A stretch of DNA of 64,000 nt from contig NZ_JACXXO010000002.1 in NCBI RefSeq assembly GCF_017980685.1, forward strand, positions 62,001 to 126,000. The letters run 5' to 3'. Positions within the stretch are counted from its first letter, which is position 1. Each line of letters opens with the position of its first letter. Source of the stretch: Pseudomonas iridis (GTDB lineage: Bacteria > Pseudomonadota > Gammaproteobacteria > Pseudomonadales > Pseudomonadaceae). Shown one piece after another: positions 16,768-26,912 of this stretch. The translations under genes were made by a program, and so were the position numbers. Below the pieces are notes generated by a model. That model did no database searches and was not told where the DNA came from. It worked only from the letters and a program-made list of their open reading frames with translations.

Positions 16768-19700
16768 AAGGGCCTTTCAACCTATCCGAATGGGCTCTGA
16801 AACATCAGTCGTTCGTCTGGTACCTGATGTTCGTCGCGCTGCTGATGGGCGTGTTCTCATACATGAACCTTGGGCGCGAGGAAGACCCGTCGTTCACCAT
16901 CAAGACCATGGTCATCCAGACCCGCTGGCCGGGTGCGACGCAAGAGGAAACCCTCAAACAGGTCACCGACCGCATCGAGAAAAAACTCGAAGAACTCGAC
17001 TCCCTCGACTACGTGAAAAGTTACACGCGCCCCGGCGAATCCACGGTGTTCGTGTACCTGCGCGATACCACCAGCGCCAAGGACATCCCGGACATCTGGT
17101 ATCAGGTGCGCAAGAAGATCAACGACATTCGTGGCGACTTCCCCCAAGGCCTGCAAGGGCCGGGGTTCAACGATGAGTTCGGTGATGTGTTCGGCTCGGT
17201 GTATGCCTTCACCGCCGACGGTTTGTCGATGCGCCAGTTGCGCGATTACGTCGAACAGGTGCGTGCCGAGATCCGTGAAGTGCCGGGGCTGGGCAAGGTC
17301 GAGATGGTTGGCGAGCAGGATGAAGTGCTCTACCTGAACTTCTCCACGCGCAAACTGGCGGCGCTGGGCATTGATCAGCGTCAGGTGGTGCAGAGCCTGC
17401 AATCGCAAAACGCGGTGACCCCGGCGGGCGTGATCGAAGCCGGGCCGGAGCGGATTTCCGTGCGCACCTCCGGGCAATTTGCCTCGGAGAAAGACCTGGC
17501 TGACGTCAACCTGCGCCTTAACGACCGCTTCTATCGCCTCGCCGATATCGCCAACATCACTCGCGGCTACGTCGACCCGGCGACACCGGAATTTCGTTTT
17601 GACGGTAAAAAAGCCATCGGCCTCGCGATTGCGATGAAGAAGGGCGGCAACATTCAGGAATTCGGCAAGGCGCTGCACCAACGCATGGAAGCGCTGACCG
17701 CCGACCTGCCGGTGGGCGTCGGCGTGCACACGGTTTCCGACCAGGCCGACGTGGTGGAAAAAGCCGTCGGCGGTTTCACCAGTGCACTGTTCGAAGCGGT
17801 CATTATCGTGCTGGTGGTGAGCTTCATCAGCCTCGGCGTGCGCGCCGGTCTGGTGGTGGCGTGCTCGATTCCGCTGGTGCTGGCGATGGTCTTCGTGTTC
17901 ATGGAATACAGCGGCATCACCATGCAGCGGATCTCCCTCGGCGCATTGATCATCGCCCTCGGCCTGCTGGTGGACGACGCGATGATCACGGTGGAGATGA
18001 TGGTCACGCGCCTGGAAATGGGTGAGACCAAGGAGCAGGCGGCGACCTACGCCTACACCTCGACCGCGTTCCCGATGCTCACCGGTACGCTGGTGACCGT
18101 CGCCGGGTTCGTACCGATCGGCCTCAACGCCAGTTCGGCGGGTGAGTACACCTTCACCCTGTTTGCGGTGATCGCCGTGGCGATGCTGGTGTCGTGGATT
18201 GTCGCGGTGCTGTTTGCACCCGTAATCGGCGTGCACATTCTCAGCGCCAACGTCAAACCGCACAGCGCTGAACCGGGTCGCGTCGGCCGCGCGTTCAACT
18301 ACGGCATGTTCTGGGCCATGCGCAACCGCTGGTGGGCGATCGGCATCACCATCGCGTTGTTCGTGGCGTCGGTATTCTCCATGCAGTTTGTGCAGAACCA
18401 GTTCTTCCCGTCTTCGGACCGCCCGGAAATCCTCGTCGACCTCAACCTGCCGCAGAACGCCTCGATGGCCGAAACCCGCAAGGCTGTGGACAGGCTCGAA
18501 GCGACGTTCAAGGACGACCCGGACATCGCGCGCTGGAGCACCTACATCGGCGAAGGCGCGATCCGTTTCTACCTGCCCCTCGACCAGCAATTGCAGAACC
18601 CGTACTACGCGCAACTGGTCATCGTGAGCAAGGGGCTGGAGTCGCGTGAGGCCTTGAGTCAGCGCCTGCGCGAACGTCTGCGCAAAGACTTCGTCGGCAT
18701 CGGCAGTTACGTGCAGGCACTGGAGATGGGCCCGCCGGTAGGGCGGCCGATCCAGTACCGGGTCAGCGGCAAGGACATCGATCAGGTGCGCAAGCACGCG
18801 ATCGAACTGGCCACCGAACTCGACAAGAACTCGCACATCGGCGAAATCATTTACGACTGGAACGAACCAGGCAAAGTCCTGCGCATCGACATCGCCCAGG
18901 ACAGGGCCCGGCAACTTGGCTTGTCCTCGGAAGACGTCGCCAACCTGATGAACAGCATCGTCGTCGGCTCACCGGTGACCCAGGTCAATGACGACATCTA
19001 CCTGATCAACGTTGTCGGTCGTGCCGAAGATGCCGAACGCGGTACGCCGGAGACCCTGCAAAACCTGCAGATCGTCACGCCGAGCGGCACATCGATTCCA
19101 CTGCTGGCCTTCGCCACCGTGCGCTATGAGCTGGAGCAGCCGCTGGTGTGGCGTCGCGATCGCAAGCCGACAATCACCATCAAAGCAGCGGTGCGCGATG
19201 AGATTCAGCCGACCGATCTGGTCAAGCAGCTCAAGCCCGACATCGACAAATTCGCCGCCGGGTTGCCGGTGGGCTACAAGGTCGCCACTGGCGGTACGGT
19301 CGAGGAAAGCGGCAAGGCCCAGGGGCCGATTGCCAAGGTCGTGCCGCTGATGCTGTTTTTGATGGCGACGTTCCTGATGATCCAGTTGCACAGCGTGCAG
19401 AAGCTGTTCCTGGTTGCGAGTGTTGCGCCCCTCGGCTTGATTGGCGTGGTGCTGGCGCTGATCCCGACGGGCACGCCGATGGGCTTCGTGGCGATCCTGG
19501 GGATCCTTGCGCTGATCGGCATCATCATCCGCAACTCGGTGATTCTGGTCACGCAGATCGACGAACTGGAGAAAGAAGGTCTGGAACCCTGGGATGCGGT
19601 GGCGAAAGCGACCGAGCACCGACGCCGTCCGATCCTGCTGACCGCTGCGGCGGCGAGCCTGGGCATGATCCCGATTGCCCGCGAAGTGTTCTGGGGGCCG

Positions 19701-19829
19701 ATGGCTTACGCGATGATCGGCGGGATCATCATCGCCACCTTGCTGACGCTGCTGTTTCTGCCGGCGCTGTACGTGGCCTGGTACAAGATTCGCGAGCCGA
19801 AGAAAGACTCATCGCCGTCGGCACATTGA
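16764..19829 (+). CDS. triC: RND efflux transporter, TriC-like
   Basis: The 1021-residue inner-membrane pump has 12 expected helices and two large periplasmic loops. The N-terminus is FNLSEWALKHQSFVWYLM. The proton-relay region is ALGLLVDDAMITVEMM in helix 4, with the typical acidic pair. Helix 10-12 sequences such as GIIIRNSVILVTQI and the RRRPILLTAAAASLG motif are intact. It is slightly shorter than AcrB, as TriC is. No outer-membrane channel gene follows; TriABC uses the unlinked OpmH. Confidence 0.9.
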   Translation: MKGPFNLSEWALKHQSFVWYLMFVALLMGVFSYMNLGREEDPSFTIKTMVIQTRWPGATQEETLKQVTDRIEKKLEELDSLDYVKSYTRPGESTVFVYLRDTTSAKDIPDIWYQVRKKINDIRGDFPQGLQGPGFNDEFGDVFGSVYAFTADGLSMRQLRDYVEQVRAEIREVPGLGKVEMVGEQDEVLYLNFSTRKLAALGIDQRQVVQSLQSQNAVTPAGVIEAGPERISVRTSGQFASEKDLADVNLRLNDRFYRLADIANITRGYVDPATPEFRFDGKKAIGLAIAMKKGGNIQEFGKALHQRMEALTADLPVGVGVHTVSDQADVVEKAVGGFTSALFEAVIIVLVVSFISLGVRAGLVVACSIPLVLAMVFVFMEYSGITMQRISLGALIIALGLLVDDAMITVEMMVTRLEMGETKEQAATYAYTSTAFPMLTGTLVTVAGFVPIGLNASSAGEYTFTLFAVIAVAMLVSWIVAVLFAPVIGVHILSANVKPHSAEPGRVGRAFNYGMFWAMRNRWWAIGITIALFVASVFSMQFVQNQFFPSSDRPEILVDLNLPQNASMAETRKAVDRLEATFKDDPDIARWSTYIGEGAIRFYLPLDQQLQNPYYAQLVIVSKGLESREALSQRLRERLRKDFVGIGSYVQALEMGPPVGRPIQYRVSGKDIDQVRKHAIELATELDKNSHIGEIIYDWNEPGKVLRIDIAQDRARQLGLSSEDVANLMNSIVVGSPVTQVNDDIYLINVVGRAEDAERGTPETLQNLQIVTPSGTSIPLLAFATVRYELEQPLVWRRDRKPTITIKAAVRDEIQPTDLVKQLKPDIDKFAAGLPVGYKVATGGTVEESGKAQGPIAKVVPLMLFLMATFLMIQLHSVQKLFLVASVAPLGLIGVVLALIPTGTPMGFVAILGILALIGIIIRNSVILVTQIDELEKEGLEPWDAVAKATEHRRRPILLTAAAASLGMIPIAREVFWGPMAYAMIGGIIIATLLTLLFLPALYVAWYKIREPKKDSSPSAH

Positions 19830-19918
19830 TCGGTCTTGTTACACCTTTGGGAAGGGTCTGACTTACAAGCGTCGTCCATTGCGTTACCGTCCCTCCTCCA
19901 TTTGGAGGGGGACGCCTG

Positions 19919-22173
19919 ATGTCTACGATTGCTTGCTGGCCGCGTCAACTGCTGCTGATGCTCGGGCTGTGCCTGTCGCCCTCGACGCTGGCCGCAACGC
20001 TGTTGGCCAACGCGCTGTGGCAGGTGCAGATCGACCCCGCGACCCTTGCCGTGCAGGTCACCCCGGCCGACCGCGCCAGCGTGCAGGCATCGACAGGGGT
20101 TGAAGCGCACAAGGTCAGTCAATTGGTCAGAAGCGGCAATCGCCTCGACTGGCAATGGGATGATGGCGCCTGGGCCCTCAGTGTAGAACTCGATCAGCGC
20201 GACCTTTCGTTCTCGATTACCGCGCGCAAGCCAGGTGAATTCGAGTTCCTGCGCCAACCCGGCAGCGCCATGGGCAAAGGCTTGATCTGGCCGCTGGCCG
20301 AAGGGCATTACGTGCCGCGTGGGGATCAGGTCTGGCAGAAATTTCTGCTCGGTGAGGGCCCATTCAATACCACCCAGGATCTCGGCTTGCCGCTGTGGGG
20401 CCTAGTGCACGAGGGGTTCAGCCTCAATTGGCTGCTGAGCAATCCGTACAACAATCGTCTGCTGTTCAGCGCTGATGGTCAGACCCTGGCGTTGTCCGCG
20501 CGGCATCAATTCACCTCATTGCAACCCTCGACGCCGCTGACGTTCAGCCTGTTTCTGGGCGACGCCGAACCGTTGGCGGGGGCCAAGCGCTACCGGCAAT
20601 GGCTGATCGATAACGGCCGTTATGAAACGCTGAGCAGCAAGCTTGAGAAAACCCCGCAGGCCAGCAAGCTGCTGGGTGCCAGCCATGTCTACCTGTGGGG
20701 CAACGATCTGTTGGGCGCGAAAGATGTGCGCAACTGGCCGGCGCTGCTCGGCAAACTGCGCAGTCAGACGCCGCTGGCCAGTGCGCTGCGCGGCGCGATG
20801 GATCACGAAGCCTTGCAGACGCTCGCTGGCGAAGCCGTGCTCAATCGCTACCAGAAAACCGTGCTGCTGCGCAGTCTCAATCGCGCGCTCAACACTCTGG
20901 CGCGCAAAACCTGGCAAGCCCGCGCGGTGCCGGACATGCAGGCACTGGTCAGTGGTTATGGCGCCCTTCGCGGGCAACTGGCCGGCGAATTCGCGGGCGC
21001 CTTGACCGCCGATCCCAAGCGCTGGGGCAGCACCTTGTCGCTCGATACCCTTGAACGTTTGCACCGCGCAGGGCTGACGCGTTTGTGGCTGGGGCTTGGC
21101 GAGGGTTGGGAGGGCGGACTCTGGCATCCGGAGGTGGTTCGCGCAGCGGTGAAGGCGGGGTATCTGATCGCGCCGTATGACTCCTACCAGACCGCCCTGA
21201 GCCGGGACGAAAACCCGGACTGGATCACCGCGCACCTGGGCGACATGGCGAACACCGAATGCGCCATCGTGCTGGAAAACCGCACGCTGAAAACCGGTTT
21301 CCAGCAGTCGGGACACTACACCGATCCGCGTTGCGTGCGGCCGTTGCTGGAGAAACGCGTCACCGCCATCAGCGCCGCTGCCGGTTTCAACAGTTGGTTT
21401 CTCGACGCCTACGCCACGGGCATGGTGCTCGACAGTTACCGCCCTGGTGCCACGATGACGCAAGCGCAAAATGCCGAAAGCAATGTCGAGGCGTCACGCT
21501 GGATCAATCAGGTCTTGCAACTGCCCACCGGCTCCGAGGATGGCAACGCGACCACAGCGCAAGGCGTGCTGTTTGCCCATGGCATGCAGACGCCCGTGAT
21601 CGGCTGGGGCGATGTCGACATGAGCAAAAATCCTGCCTCTGCATACTTCGTCGGCAAATGGTATCCGCCGGAGCAACCGGCGGTGTTCTTCAAACCTGTG
21701 CCGATCAAAGAACCGTACCGCCGCATCCACTTTGATCCGGCCAGCCGTTTGCCGCTGTACCAGGCAGTGTTCCACGGTTCGGTCATCACCACTCATCACT
21801 GGTTGTACGACAGCCTGAAGCTGAGCAACGTGCGGGCGGCGAATGAGCTCACGCAGTTGCTCTACAACGTGCCGCCGCTGTATCACCTGAGCGCGGCGAC
21901 GCTTGCGCAGCAGCTGTCGCTGATGGCGCGGCAGGACGTTTTTTTTTCCGCCCGCTGCATGAGCGTCTGGCGAAGCAGGCGCTGACCGGATTCGAATGGC
22001 TGAGCGATGATCGGCGCGTGCAGCAGACAACCTTCGCGGACGGCACTCGATTGCTGGCCAACTTCGATCAAGCCGCGCGTGAAGTGCGCGGCCAGACCCT
22101 GCCGGGCGAGAGCCTCACGGTGTTGCTGCCCGACGGTACGGTGAGCCACTACCGGGTGCAGAACGCTCCCTGA
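19919..22173 (+). pseudogene. Secreted glycoside-hydrolase-like gene, frameshifted at a T9 run
   Basis: A signal peptide (cleavage near LAA) and about 675 residues of an intact frame lead to stop at 21983-21985. At 21939-21947 a run of nine T shifts the frame: the reading after it in the other frame (RPLHERLAKQALTGFEWLSD and on, ending QNAP at 22173) is clearly the missing C-terminal 75 residues. One T more, two T fewer, or a -1 slip would restore a ~750-residue protein. The central part (WFLDAYATGMVLDSYRP, GWGDVDMSKNPASAYF, TTHHWLYDSLKL) looks like a TIM-barrel glycosidase, perhaps GH101-like, with weak support. Sequencing error, slippage or real decay cannot be separated here. Confidence 0.8.
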
Positions 22174-22174
22174 G

Positions 22175-22801
22175 TCAGACCTTGCGCCAGACACTCGCCA
22201 GCCACGGCTGTTGCTCTCGCGGCAGCCCCGCTGGCCGGAAGTAGTGTTCCAGCTCGACGAAACCGGCCGCCGCGAGCAACCCGCGCCACGCCTCGAGATC
22301 GTGATAAGAGCCATAACGCGGGCCGTTCCAGCCCTCGCTGTTATCGCCGCGTGGATTGGAACTGAACAGCACGCCACCCGCTTTCAGGCTGCCGTGCAGT
22401 TGCTGCAGAACCCGCGGCAGTTCCTGCAATGGCACATGGAACAGCACCGCGTTGGCGAAAACGCCGTCGAAGCGCGCTGCGGGCAAATCCAGCTTCAGGA
22501 AATCTTGCTGCAGCACCTCGCAACCACTGTCCTCACGCGCCATCTGCGCAAATTTTTCCGAGCCGTCGAGGCCGACAGCAACGTGGCCCATGCGCGTGAA
22601 CGTCTGCAGATCCCGCCCCGGCCCACAGCCGAAATCAAGAATCGTGAACGGTGCCGTGCCCTGAATGTGCCGCAACAGCGCGTCGATGTTCTGGCTGACA
22701 TCGTGATCGCGGGTGCCTTCACGAAAGTCCTCGGCCACCGAGTTGTAGTGGCCGAGGGTGGTGGCGGTGATCTGTTCGAGGTCGGTAGGGGTCTGCTTCA
22801 T
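22175..22801 (-). CDS. Class I SAM-dependent methyltransferase
   Basis: The 208-residue protein has motif I ILDFGCGPGRDL near residues 55-66, an acidic residue after strand 2 (VGLDGSEKF), and FDGVFANAVLFHVP as the post-III region, all typical of a Rossmann methyltransferase. The N-terminal EQITATTLGHYNSVAEDFREGTRDHD segment resembles small-molecule or tRNA-wobble methyltransferase relatives. The substrate is not evident. It ends 2 bp from the convergent glycosidase-like gene. Confidence 0.85.
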   Translation of the reverse strand: MKQTPTDLEQITATTLGHYNSVAEDFREGTRDHDVSQNIDALLRHIQGTAPFTILDFGCGPGRDLQTFTRMGHVAVGLDGSEKFAQMAREDSGCEVLQQDFLKLDLPAARFDGVFANAVLFHVPLQELPRVLQQLHGSLKAGGVLFSSNPRGDNSEGWNGPRYGSYHDLEAWRGLLAAAGFVELEHYFRPAGLPREQQPWLASVWRKV

Positions 22802-22866
22802 GGTCTGTTCGTGGCGTAAAGAGAGATGAGCTGACTATAAGCGCTTTCGCGCTTTAAAAGATCGCC

Positions 22867-23511
22867 TCAGCGCTTGTTCAAGCCACGCGCCAAGCGATCA
22901 CCGCCGAGCTGAATCACTGCCACCAGCGCCACCAGCAACACAATCACCGTCAGCATGATCTGGCTGTCGAAACGTTGATAGCCGTAGCGGTAAGCGATAT
23001 CCCCCAGGCCGCCAGCGCCAATCGCGCCGGCCATGGCCGAGGAGTTGATCATCGTCACCAGGGTGATGGTGAACCCGCCGACGATGCCCGGCAGCGCCTC
23101 GGGCAACAGCACATGCCAGACGATGTGCCAGCGCCGGCAACCCATCGCTTGCGCGGCTTCGATCAAGCCGTGGTCAACTTCACGCAAGCTCACCTCGGCG
23201 ATCCGAGCAAAGAACGGCGTGGCAGCAATGGTCAGCGGCACCACCGCCGCCCACACGCCGTAGGTGGTGCCGACGATCAGCCGCGTAAACGGGATCAGCG
23301 CGACCATCAGAATCAGAAACGGGATCGAACGGAACAGGTTCACGAATGCGCCCAAGGCGCGGTTCAGCGCCGGTGCTTGATATATCCCGCCCTTGTCGCT
23401 GGTCACCAGAATCACCGCCATGGGAATGCCCACCAGCAGCGCGATCAACGACGACACGCCGACCATCAAAAACGTGTCGATGAAACCCTGCAGCAAGCGA
23501 TCAAACCACAT
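22867..23511 (-). CDS. metI: Methionine ABC transporter permease MetI
   Basis: ATG 23511 gives 214 residues, the usual MetI length, and overlaps the end of metN by 11 bp; the longer frame to 23586 is inside metN. About five membrane helices are visible, with the EAA loop [29 protein letters not shown] around residues 130-160. MetI forms the channel for methionine or related sulfur compounds with MetN and MetQ. Gene order metQ-metN-metI on the minus strand is compact, with no gap above 2 bp. Confidence 0.93.
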   Translation of the reverse strand: MWFDRLLQGFIDTFLMVGVSSLIALLVGIPMAVILVTSDKGGIYQAPALNRALGAFVNLFRSIPFLILMVALIPFTRLIVGTTYGVWAAVVPLTIAATPFFARIAEVSLREVDHGLIEAAQAMGCRRWHIVWHVLLPEALPGIVGGFTITLVTMINSSAMAGAIGAGGLGDIAYRYGYQRFDSQIMLTVIVLLVALVAVIQLGGDRLARGLNKR

Positions 23512-24622
23512 AACCCAGCACCTCCACCCGTTGCGCCCATTGCCCGGCGCGCTGGCGCAATGTTTCGGCGTCCGGCGAAGCGCCACTGACCGCCAACAGC
23601 AACTGCCCCAGCGCGTGGCCCTGAATCCGTTCGACGCCGCCCTGCAACAACTTCACCCGCCCACCGAGGGCCGCGAATAACGCTGCCAGATCGGGTTCGT
23701 CGTTGGCGCTGCCAGTGAACTGCAAACGCAGAACCACAGCCGCTTCGCTGGAGGGCGAATGCGCGTGCAGACGGCTTTGCAACTCTTGCGGCAACGCATG
23801 TTGCAGCGGCGCAAGCAGTGTTTGGCTGATCTCGTGTTGCGGGTTGCCGAACACTTCCCAGACCGGACCTTGCTCGACTATTTGCCCGTGTTCCAGCACC
23901 ACCACGCGGTCGCAGATTTCGCGAATCACTGCCATTTCGTGGGTGATCAATACGATGGTCAGGCCCAGACGCTGGTTGATCTCGCGCAGCAAACCGAGGA
24001 TCGATTGCGTGGTCTCCGGATCGAGCGCCGAAGTCGCTTCGTCACACAGCAGAATATCCGGGTCATGCACCAGCGCGCGGGCGATGCCGACACGCTGTTT
24101 CTGCCCGCCGGAGAGCTGCGCCGGATAAGCCTTGTGCTTGCCTTGCAGGCCCACCAGTTCCAGCAGTTCGCGGACCTTGTTCTCGCGTTGTTCTTTGGGC
24201 ACACCGGCGACTTTCAGCGGCAACTCGACGTTCTGCCAAACGGTCTTGGCCGACATCAGATTGAAGTGCTGGAAAATCATGCCGATCCGCCGACGCAGAG
24301 CGACCAAACGGTTTTCATCGAACTCGCCAATGTCCACTTGATCGATCAGCACCCGCCCTGAAGTCGGTTGTTCCAGACGATTGATCGTACGAATCAGCGA
24401 CGACTTGCCGGCGCCGCTGCGGCCGATAATCCCGAACACTTCACCGCGCTGGATCGCCAGGTCGATGCCTTGCAGCGCAGCGACCGGGCCTTGCCGGCCG
24501 TTGTAGGTTTTGCCGAGGTCGATGAAGCGCACGTGGGCGCGGTTCAGTTGCGGGTGCAGTTCTGTGCGTTCAGCATTCTTTGGCTCTGGAATCTCCAGTC
24601 GCCGTTGGGTCGCGGCCGTCAT
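23501..24622 (-). CDS. metN: Methionine ABC transporter ATP-binding protein MetN
   Basis: The chosen start (24622) is 2 bp after the metQ stop and gives 373 residues; an alternative ATG lies 15 bp further upstream. Walker [10 protein letters not shown], signature LSGGQKQRV, Walker [14 protein letters not shown] and the switch ITHEM are intact. The last ~100 residues form the C-terminal regulatory (NIL/ACT-like) domain that binds methionine in MetN. The N-terminus has about 25 residues more than E. coli MetN, a Pseudomonas-type extension. Confidence 0.93.
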   Translation of the reverse strand: MTAATQRRLEIPEPKNAERTELHPQLNRAHVRFIDLGKTYNGRQGPVAALQGIDLAIQRGEVFGIIGRSGAGKSSLIRTINRLEQPTSGRVLIDQVDIGEFDENRLVALRRRIGMIFQHFNLMSAKTVWQNVELPLKVAGVPKEQRENKVRELLELVGLQGKHKAYPAQLSGGQKQRVGIARALVHDPDILLCDEATSALDPETTQSILGLLREINQRLGLTIVLITHEMAVIREICDRVVVLEHGQIVEQGPVWEVFGNPQHEISQTLLAPLQHALPQELQSRLHAHSPSSEAAVVLRLQFTGSANDEPDLAALFAALGGRVKLLQGGVERIQGHALGQLLLAVSGASPDAETLRQRAGQWAQRVEVLGYVV

Positions 24623-24624
24623 GC

Positions 24625-25434
24625 TCAGCTTTCCCAACCGGCCTGGTACAGCTTGCAGTGGGCCTTCTCAAGTGCCGCGCGAACGGCTGGGGAATGCTGA
24701 TAGATATCGACGAATTTGATCAGGCGCGGGTCGTTTTTGCTCTTCGGCTGAATCACGAACTGGATCACGTACTCCTTGTGGTCGAGGCCATCGAACAGCA
24801 GCGCCGAGCCGGCATCGAAGGTCTTCGCCAAACGGATGTAGGCCGGATAGCCCTGGACCAGATCAGCGTCGTCATAGGCGCGCACCAGTTGCACGGCTTC
24901 GACCTGAAGGATTTTGATTTTCTTCGGGTTGGCGACGATGTCGTCCTCGGTGGCTTTGTAGCCGACCCCCGGTTTGAGGGTGATCAACCCGGCCTTGGCC
25001 AGCAGTTGCAGACCGCGACCGCTGTTGATCGGGTCGTTGGCGATGGCGACGCTGGCGCCTTCAGGCAACTCGTCGAAGCTTGTGTATTTCTTCGAGTAGA
25101 GGCCGACGTTGTTGATGATCCCCGGGGCGAACGGCACCAGGTCAAAACCTGCGGCGGCTTTGGCATTTTCGAGGAACGGGATGTGCTGAAAGTAGTTCAC
25201 GTCGATGTCGCCGGCGGCGAGGCTGACGTTCGGTGCGATCCAGTCGGTGAACTCCACCAGCTCGACGTTAAGACCTTGTTTGCTGGCCTCTTCGACGGCG
25301 GCTTCCAGCGGGATGGCGAAGGCTGCGGTGGTGCCGATTTTCAGCGGGGCGTCGGCGGCGAAAACCGCCGAGCTGAACAGGCCGAGGGCCAGGGCCAGTG
25401 CTTTGACTGGGTGGGACAGGGTTTTCTTGGTCAT
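24625..25434 (-). CDS. metQ: MetQ/NlpA-family substrate-binding protein
   Basis: From ATG 25434 the protein has 269 residues with a signal peptide ([13 protein letters not shown]). NlpA-type features include [33 protein letters not shown] and [19 protein letters not shown]. It is the binding protein of the MetIN transporter encoded just downstream. Beside a sulfone-type monooxygenase and SfnB homologues, it may bind an organosulfur compound rather than methionine itself; this is inference from context. Confidence 0.9.
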   Translation of the reverse strand: MTKKTLSHPVKALALALGLFSSAVFAADAPLKIGTTAAFAIPLEAAVEEASKQGLNVELVEFTDWIAPNVSLAAGDIDVNYFQHIPFLENAKAAAGFDLVPFAPGIINNVGLYSKKYTSFDELPEGASVAIANDPINSGRGLQLLAKAGLITLKPGVGYKATEDDIVANPKKIKILQVEAVQLVRAYDDADLVQGYPAYIRLAKTFDAGSALLFDGLDHKEYVIQFVIQPKSKNDPRLIKFVDIYQHSPAVRAALEKAHCKLYQAGWES

Positions 25435-25481
25435 GATGAGTTTTCCAGTCAGTGCATAAATTTGTGGTGTCTGTTGCGGCC

Positions 25482-25556
25482 TCATCGCTGGCAAGCCAGC
25501 TCCCACAGGTTTTGTGAACGCTACAGACCCTTGTGGGAGCTGGCTTGCCAGCGATG
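25482..25556. repeat. REP-type inverted pair, GGCAAGCCAGCTCCCAC class
   Basis: CATCGCTGGCAAGCCAGCTC and its exact inverse enclose about 30 bp. The pair lies between metQ and the flavin monooxygenase gene and may weaken transcription between them. Confidence 0.9.
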
Positions 25557-25559
25557 CTT

Positions 25560-26912
25560 TTAGCGGCGGAACGCGGAACCCGTGTGTTGCTCCGGCAAGT
25601 GCGCCTCGCCGTGAAACAGCTTCTCGCGCAAGCTGCCGCTGTCATAAGCGGTCTTGTACGACCCACGCCGCTGTAACTCCGGAATCACCAGCTCAATGAA
25701 ATCGACATAGCTTTCCGGCGTGACGATGCGGGTCAGGTTAAAACCGTCCAGGCCGGTTTCGGCGATCCACGATTCCAGTTCATCCGCCACTTGCTGCGGC
25801 GAACCCACCACGGTTATGTAGCGCCCGCCGAGGGCGTGCTGGTCTAGCAACTTGCGTCGGGTCCAGTCGTTGTTTTGCAGGTTTTTGGTGGCGGACTGAA
25901 TGGCGTTGCTCTTCACGTACTGGATCGGTTCGTCGATCTGGTACTGGGAAAAGTCGATGCCGGTGGATGCCGAGAAATGCGCCACGCCGGCCTCGGCACT
26001 GGCGTAGCTGAGGTATTCAGCGTGCTTGGCCCAGGCGGCTTTTTCAGTTGCACCGACGATCACGTTGAGGCCCATGAACACCTTGATGTCCTCGGGATTG
26101 CGCCCGGCCTCTATAGCGCTGGCGCGGACTTTGTCGACCTGAACCTTGGTCGACGGTTTGTTCTGGCCGCTGATGAACACGCACTCGGCGTGGCGCCCGG
26201 CAAACAGCAAGCCGCGATCAGAACTGCCGGCCTGAAACAGCACTGGCGTGCGCTGTGGCGACGGCTCGCAGAGGTGATAACCCTCGACCTGATAGAACTC
26301 GCCCTTGTGCTCGACCTTGTGCACTTTTTCCGGTTGGGCGTAGATGCGCTGTTCGCGATCGTTGAGGACCGCACCGTTTTCCCAGCTGCCTTCCCAGAGT
26401 TTGTAGAGCACTTCAAGGTATTCGTCGGCCTGGTCGTAGCGCCGGTCATGCTCGACTTGCTCGCTCAGGCCCATGGCTTTGGCGGCGCTGTCGAGGTAAC
26501 CGGTGACGATGTTCCAGCCCACGCGACCACGGCTCAGATGATCGAGTGTCGACATGCGCCGGGCGAACAAATATGGCGGCTCGTAGGTGAGGTTGGCAGT
26601 CAGGCCGAAACCCAGGTTTTGGGTCACGGCAGCCATCGCCGAAACCAGCAACAACGGATCGTTGACCGGCAACTGGATCGACTCCTTCAGCGTGACATCT
26701 ACCGAGTTCTGATAGACGTCATACACGCCGACGATGTCGGCGATGAACAGCCCGTCGAACAGCCCTCGCTCCAACAACTGCGCCAATTCGGTCCAGTATT
26801 CGATTCTGTTGAATTGGGTCGACGTGTCGCGCGGGTGCGTCCACAAGCCATGGTTGATATGGCCGATGCAGTTCATGTTGAACGCGTTGAGCAGGATTTT
26901 TTTCTTGCTCAT
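25560..26912 (-). CDS. FMN-dependent monooxygenase, NtaA/DmoA/SnaA/DszA family
   Basis: The 450-residue protein is a bacterial-luciferase-like flavin monooxygenase: KKILLNAFNMNCIGHINHGLW at the N-terminus, LARRMSTLDHLSRGR-type core (FARRMSTLDHLSRGRVGWNIVTGYLDS), and AGSSDRGLLFAGRHAECVF. This family uses FMNH2 and O2 to oxidise organosulfur or chelate substrates (dimethyl sulfide, sulfones, NTA). Its start overlaps the stop of an SfnB-type gene by the ATGA arrangement, so both are one operon. A sulfur-scavenging oxidation is likely; the substrate is not known. Confidence 0.88.
   Translation of the reverse strand: MSKKKILLNAFNMNCIGHINHGLWTHPRDTSTQFNRIEYWTELAQLLERGLFDGLFIADIVGVYDVYQNSVDVTLKESIQLPVNDPLLLVSAMAAVTQNLGFGLTANLTYEPPYLFARRMSTLDHLSRGRVGWNIVTGYLDSAAKAMGLSEQVEHDRRYDQADEYLEVLYKLWEGSWENGAVLNDREQRIYAQPEKVHKVEHKGEFYQVEGYHLCEPSPQRTPVLFQAGSSDRGLLFAGRHAECVFISGQNKPSTKVQVDKVRASAIEAGRNPEDIKVFMGLNVIVGATEKAAWAKHAEYLSYASAEAGVAHFSASTGIDFSQYQIDEPIQYVKSNAIQSATKNLQNNDWTRRKLLDQHALGGRYITVVGSPQQVADELESWIAETGLDGFNLTRIVTPESYVDFIELVIPELQRRGSYKTAYDSGSLREKLFHGEAHLPEQHTGSAFRR

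Noticed and set aside
16857..18914. Open frame of 685 codons antisense to the RND pump
   Set aside because: It has the composition of a shadow frame (very rich in His, Asp, Gln), lacks a ribosome site and overlaps a clearly real gene throughout.
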